Shown: piece after piece, positions 19,364 through 20,615 of the stretch | How the letters are laid out: every line of letters begins with the position of its first letter | How positions within the stretch are numbered: position 1 is the first letter of the stretch | DNA from: DASTQL01 sp035761805 | GTDB lineage: Bacteria > Actinomycetota > Actinomycetes > Jiangellales > Jiangellaceae | Direction of reading: 5' to 3' | NCBI GenBank assembly: GCA_035761805.1 | Contig: DASTQL010000098.1 | Span: forward strand, 1-20,615 | DNA: 20,615 nucleotides | Made by a program: the position numbers and the translations under genes | Notes under the pieces: generated by a model | What the model saw: only the letters and a program-made list of their open reading frames with translations | Database searches by the model: none | Told to the model about the DNA's origin: nothing

Positions 19364-20237
19364 CGTCCGCAGGCTCGTCACCACGCGGGTCACCCGCCCG
19401 CAGGCCGTCGCCGAGGCCGCCGCGGCCCGTCGCCGGCCCGACTCCCTGCTCGGCCCGACCGGACGACTCATGGTCATCGCCGCCGACCACCCCGCCCGGG
19501 GGGCCCTGCGCGCTGGACCGGATCCGCTCGCGATGGCCGACCGGGCGAGCCTGCTCGACCGGCTGTGCATCGCGCTGGAGCGACCCGAGGTCAACGGCGT
19601 GCTGGGTACCGCCGACATCCTCGAGGACCTGCTCCTCATGGGTGCGCTCGAGGGCAAGGTCGTCGTGGGCTCGATGAACCGCGGGGGTCTGGCCGGCACG
19701 GCGTTCGAGATCGACGACCGCTTCACCGGCTACGACGCCGCCAGCGTCGCGGCCATGGGCTTCGAGTCCGGCAAGATGCTGCTCCGCATCGACCCCGCCG
19801 ACCCGGCCACGGCGCCGACCCTCGAGGCCTGCGCCCGCGCCGTCTCCGAGCTGGCCGCGCGGGGGTTGATGGCCATGGTCGAGCCGTTCATCTCGCACCG
19901 CATCGACGGCCGGGTGCGCAACGACCTCAGCACGGAGGCCGTCACCCGATCGGTGACCGTGGCCGCCGGCCTGGGCGCCACGTCCGCTCACACCTGGCTC
20001 AAGCTCCCGGTCGTCAGCGACGGCATCGAGGGCATGGAGCAGGTCCTGGCCGCCTCCACGCTCCCGGCTCTGCTGCTGGGCGGCGAGGTACCCGACGACC
20101 CCGACGCGGCCTTCGCCGCCTTCGAGCGCGTGCTCAAGATGCCCACGGTCCAGGGGCTGGTCCTCGGCCGGTCCCTGCTCTACCCCGTCGACGGCGACGT
20201 CGCCGGTGCCGTGGCCACGGCGGTGAGCCTGCTGTGA
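19353..20237 (+). CDS. Cgl0159-type (beta/alpha)8 protein, putative class I aldolase of the inositol pathway
   Basis: A 294-residue protein I recognise as the Cgl0159 family, found in actinobacterial iol clusters next to iolC. It contains MVIAADHPARGAL (about 40-52), NGVLGTADILEDLLLMGAL (81-99), SMNRGGLAG (107-115), FESGKMLLRID (137-147, K141), MAMVEPF (173-179) and THTWLK-like HTWLKLPVVSDG (213-224, K217). The barrel and lysines resemble DeoC/LacD class I aldolases. No IolJ (class II FBA-like) is visible, so it may cleave 2-deoxy-5-keto-gluconate 6-phosphate to dihydroxyacetone phosphate and malonate semialdehyde; this is inference. The GTG 19353 start overlaps iolC by 11 nt, with GAGGAGG upstream. 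Its stop overlaps the iolB GTG. Confidence 0.87.
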   Translation: MSTDVRRLVTTRVTRPQAVAEAAAARRRPDSLLGPTGRLMVIAADHPARGALRAGPDPLAMADRASLLDRLCIALERPEVNGVLGTADILEDLLLMGALEGKVVVGSMNRGGLAGTAFEIDDRFTGYDAASVAAMGFESGKMLLRIDPADPATAPTLEACARAVSELAARGLMAMVEPFISHRIDGRVRNDLSTEAVTRSVTVAAGLGATSAHTWLKLPVVSDGIEGMEQVLAASTLPALLLGGEVPDDPDAAFAAFERVLKMPTVQGLVLGRSLLYPVDGDVAGAVATAVSLL

Positions 20238-20615
20238 CCGCCACCCGCACCGACGTCCGCCTGTACCGCCCCGCCGGCAGCGCCGTACGCGGTCCGTACT
20301 CGCTCGAGGTCACCCAGGCGGACGCCGGCTGGGGCTGGTCCTCCCTGCGGATCCTCGAGCTCGGGCCCGGTGCGTGGCACCGGTTCACCAGCGGCGAGGA
20401 GGAGATGGTCGTCCTGCCGCTCGCGGGCGGCTGCACCGTCGAGGTGGACGGCGAGCGGTTCGAGCTCGCCGGCCGACCGGGTGTCTTCGACGGCGTGACC
20501 GACCTCGCGTACCTGCCGCGCGACGCCGAGGTGGTCGTCACCTCCGCCACCGGCGGTCGCCTCGCGCTCCCGGGCGCCCGCTGCAGCCGCCGGCTGCCCG
20601 CCCGCTACCGGCCCG
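20234..20615 (+). CDS. iolB: 5-deoxy-glucuronate isomerase, 3' end cut by window edge
   Basis: 127 codons are present. The GTG overlaps the previous stop (GTGA). Segments GWGWSSLRILELGPGAWHRFTSGEEEMVVLPLAGGCTVEVDG and VFDGVTDLAYLPRDAEVVV form the first cupin of the IolB/KduI family; they are quoted here as two stretches of a longer match at about residues 32-73 and 83-101. IolB isomerises 5-deoxy-D-glucuronate to 2-deoxy-5-keto-D-gluconate, the IolC substrate. The metal-binding His cluster lies in the missing C-terminal half. Confidence 0.92.
   Translation, partial: MTATRTDVRLYRPAGSAVRGPYSLEVTQADAGWGWSSLRILELGPGAWHRFTSGEEEMVVLPLAGGCTVEVDGERFELAGRPGVFDGVTDLAYLPRDAEVVVTSATGGRLALPGARCSRRLPARYRP

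Noticed and set aside
1..20615. CRISPR array, tRNA, rRNA, insertion sequence, phage or defence genes
   Set aside because: I looked for regular spaced repeats, tRNA-like cloverleaf ends, transposase or integrase motifs and paired terminal repeats and found none.

Overview
The window is very GC-rich (my impression is above 70%). Its codons end almost always in G or C, many genes start with GTG, and coupled genes overlap by 4 nt (GTGA or ATGA). With the gene families present, this points to a high-GC actinomycete. A Nocardioidaceae-like member of the Propionibacteriales is my best guess, with low confidence. It reads as ordinary chromosome: I see no integrase, transposase, phage gene, tRNA, rRNA or CRISPR array.

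Layout. (1) 1-1554, minus: a partial NAD(P)H:quinone oxidoreductase and, upstream of it, a two-helix potassium channel with a cytosolic TrkA-type RCK domain. (2) 1657-4315, plus: a small exported protein with Pro/Thr, Gly/Ser and poly-Asp tracts, then a HAMP sensor histidine kinase and an OmpR-type response regulator. An 11-bp-phased direct repeat, a likely response-regulator box, sits directly before the first start codon. (3) 4297-5398, minus: a DUF6457-type small protein and a nitrilase-superfamily amidase. (4) 5479-8813, plus: an SDR reductase, an acyl-CoA ligase and an ATP-grasp ligase, the last two translationally coupled, closed by a long hairpin. (5) 8876-11254: a single-cysteine OsmC protein (minus), a methyltransferase with an N-terminal winged-helix-like region (plus) and a twice-frameshifted SRPBCC pseudogene (plus). 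(6) 11437-14307, minus: a flavin monooxygenase and a fold-type I Orn/Lys/Arg decarboxylase. (7) 14402-15514, plus: a ROK glucokinase with a basic C-terminal tail. (8) 15533-20615: a GntR/UTRA regulator diverging from a myo-inositol catabolic operon (IolG-like dehydrogenase, IolE-like TIM barrel, IolC kinase, Cgl0159-type aldolase-like protein, partial IolB).

The best-supported functional unit is the inositol operon. Its genes overlap, and a 27-bp near-palindrome covers the -35 box of its promoter. The inner half-sites match the C. glutamicum IolR consensus as I remember it. IolD, IolA and a transporter would be expected downstream, outside the window. The second unit is the exported Asp-rich protein with its two-component system, beside a divergent K+ channel, which suggests an envelope or cation-sensing module of unknown signal.

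A recurring feature is a -10-like hexamer (TANNNT or CANNNT) 6-7 nt before the start codon with no strong Shine-Dalgarno. This suggests leaderless transcripts for at least six genes and was used to pick several starts.
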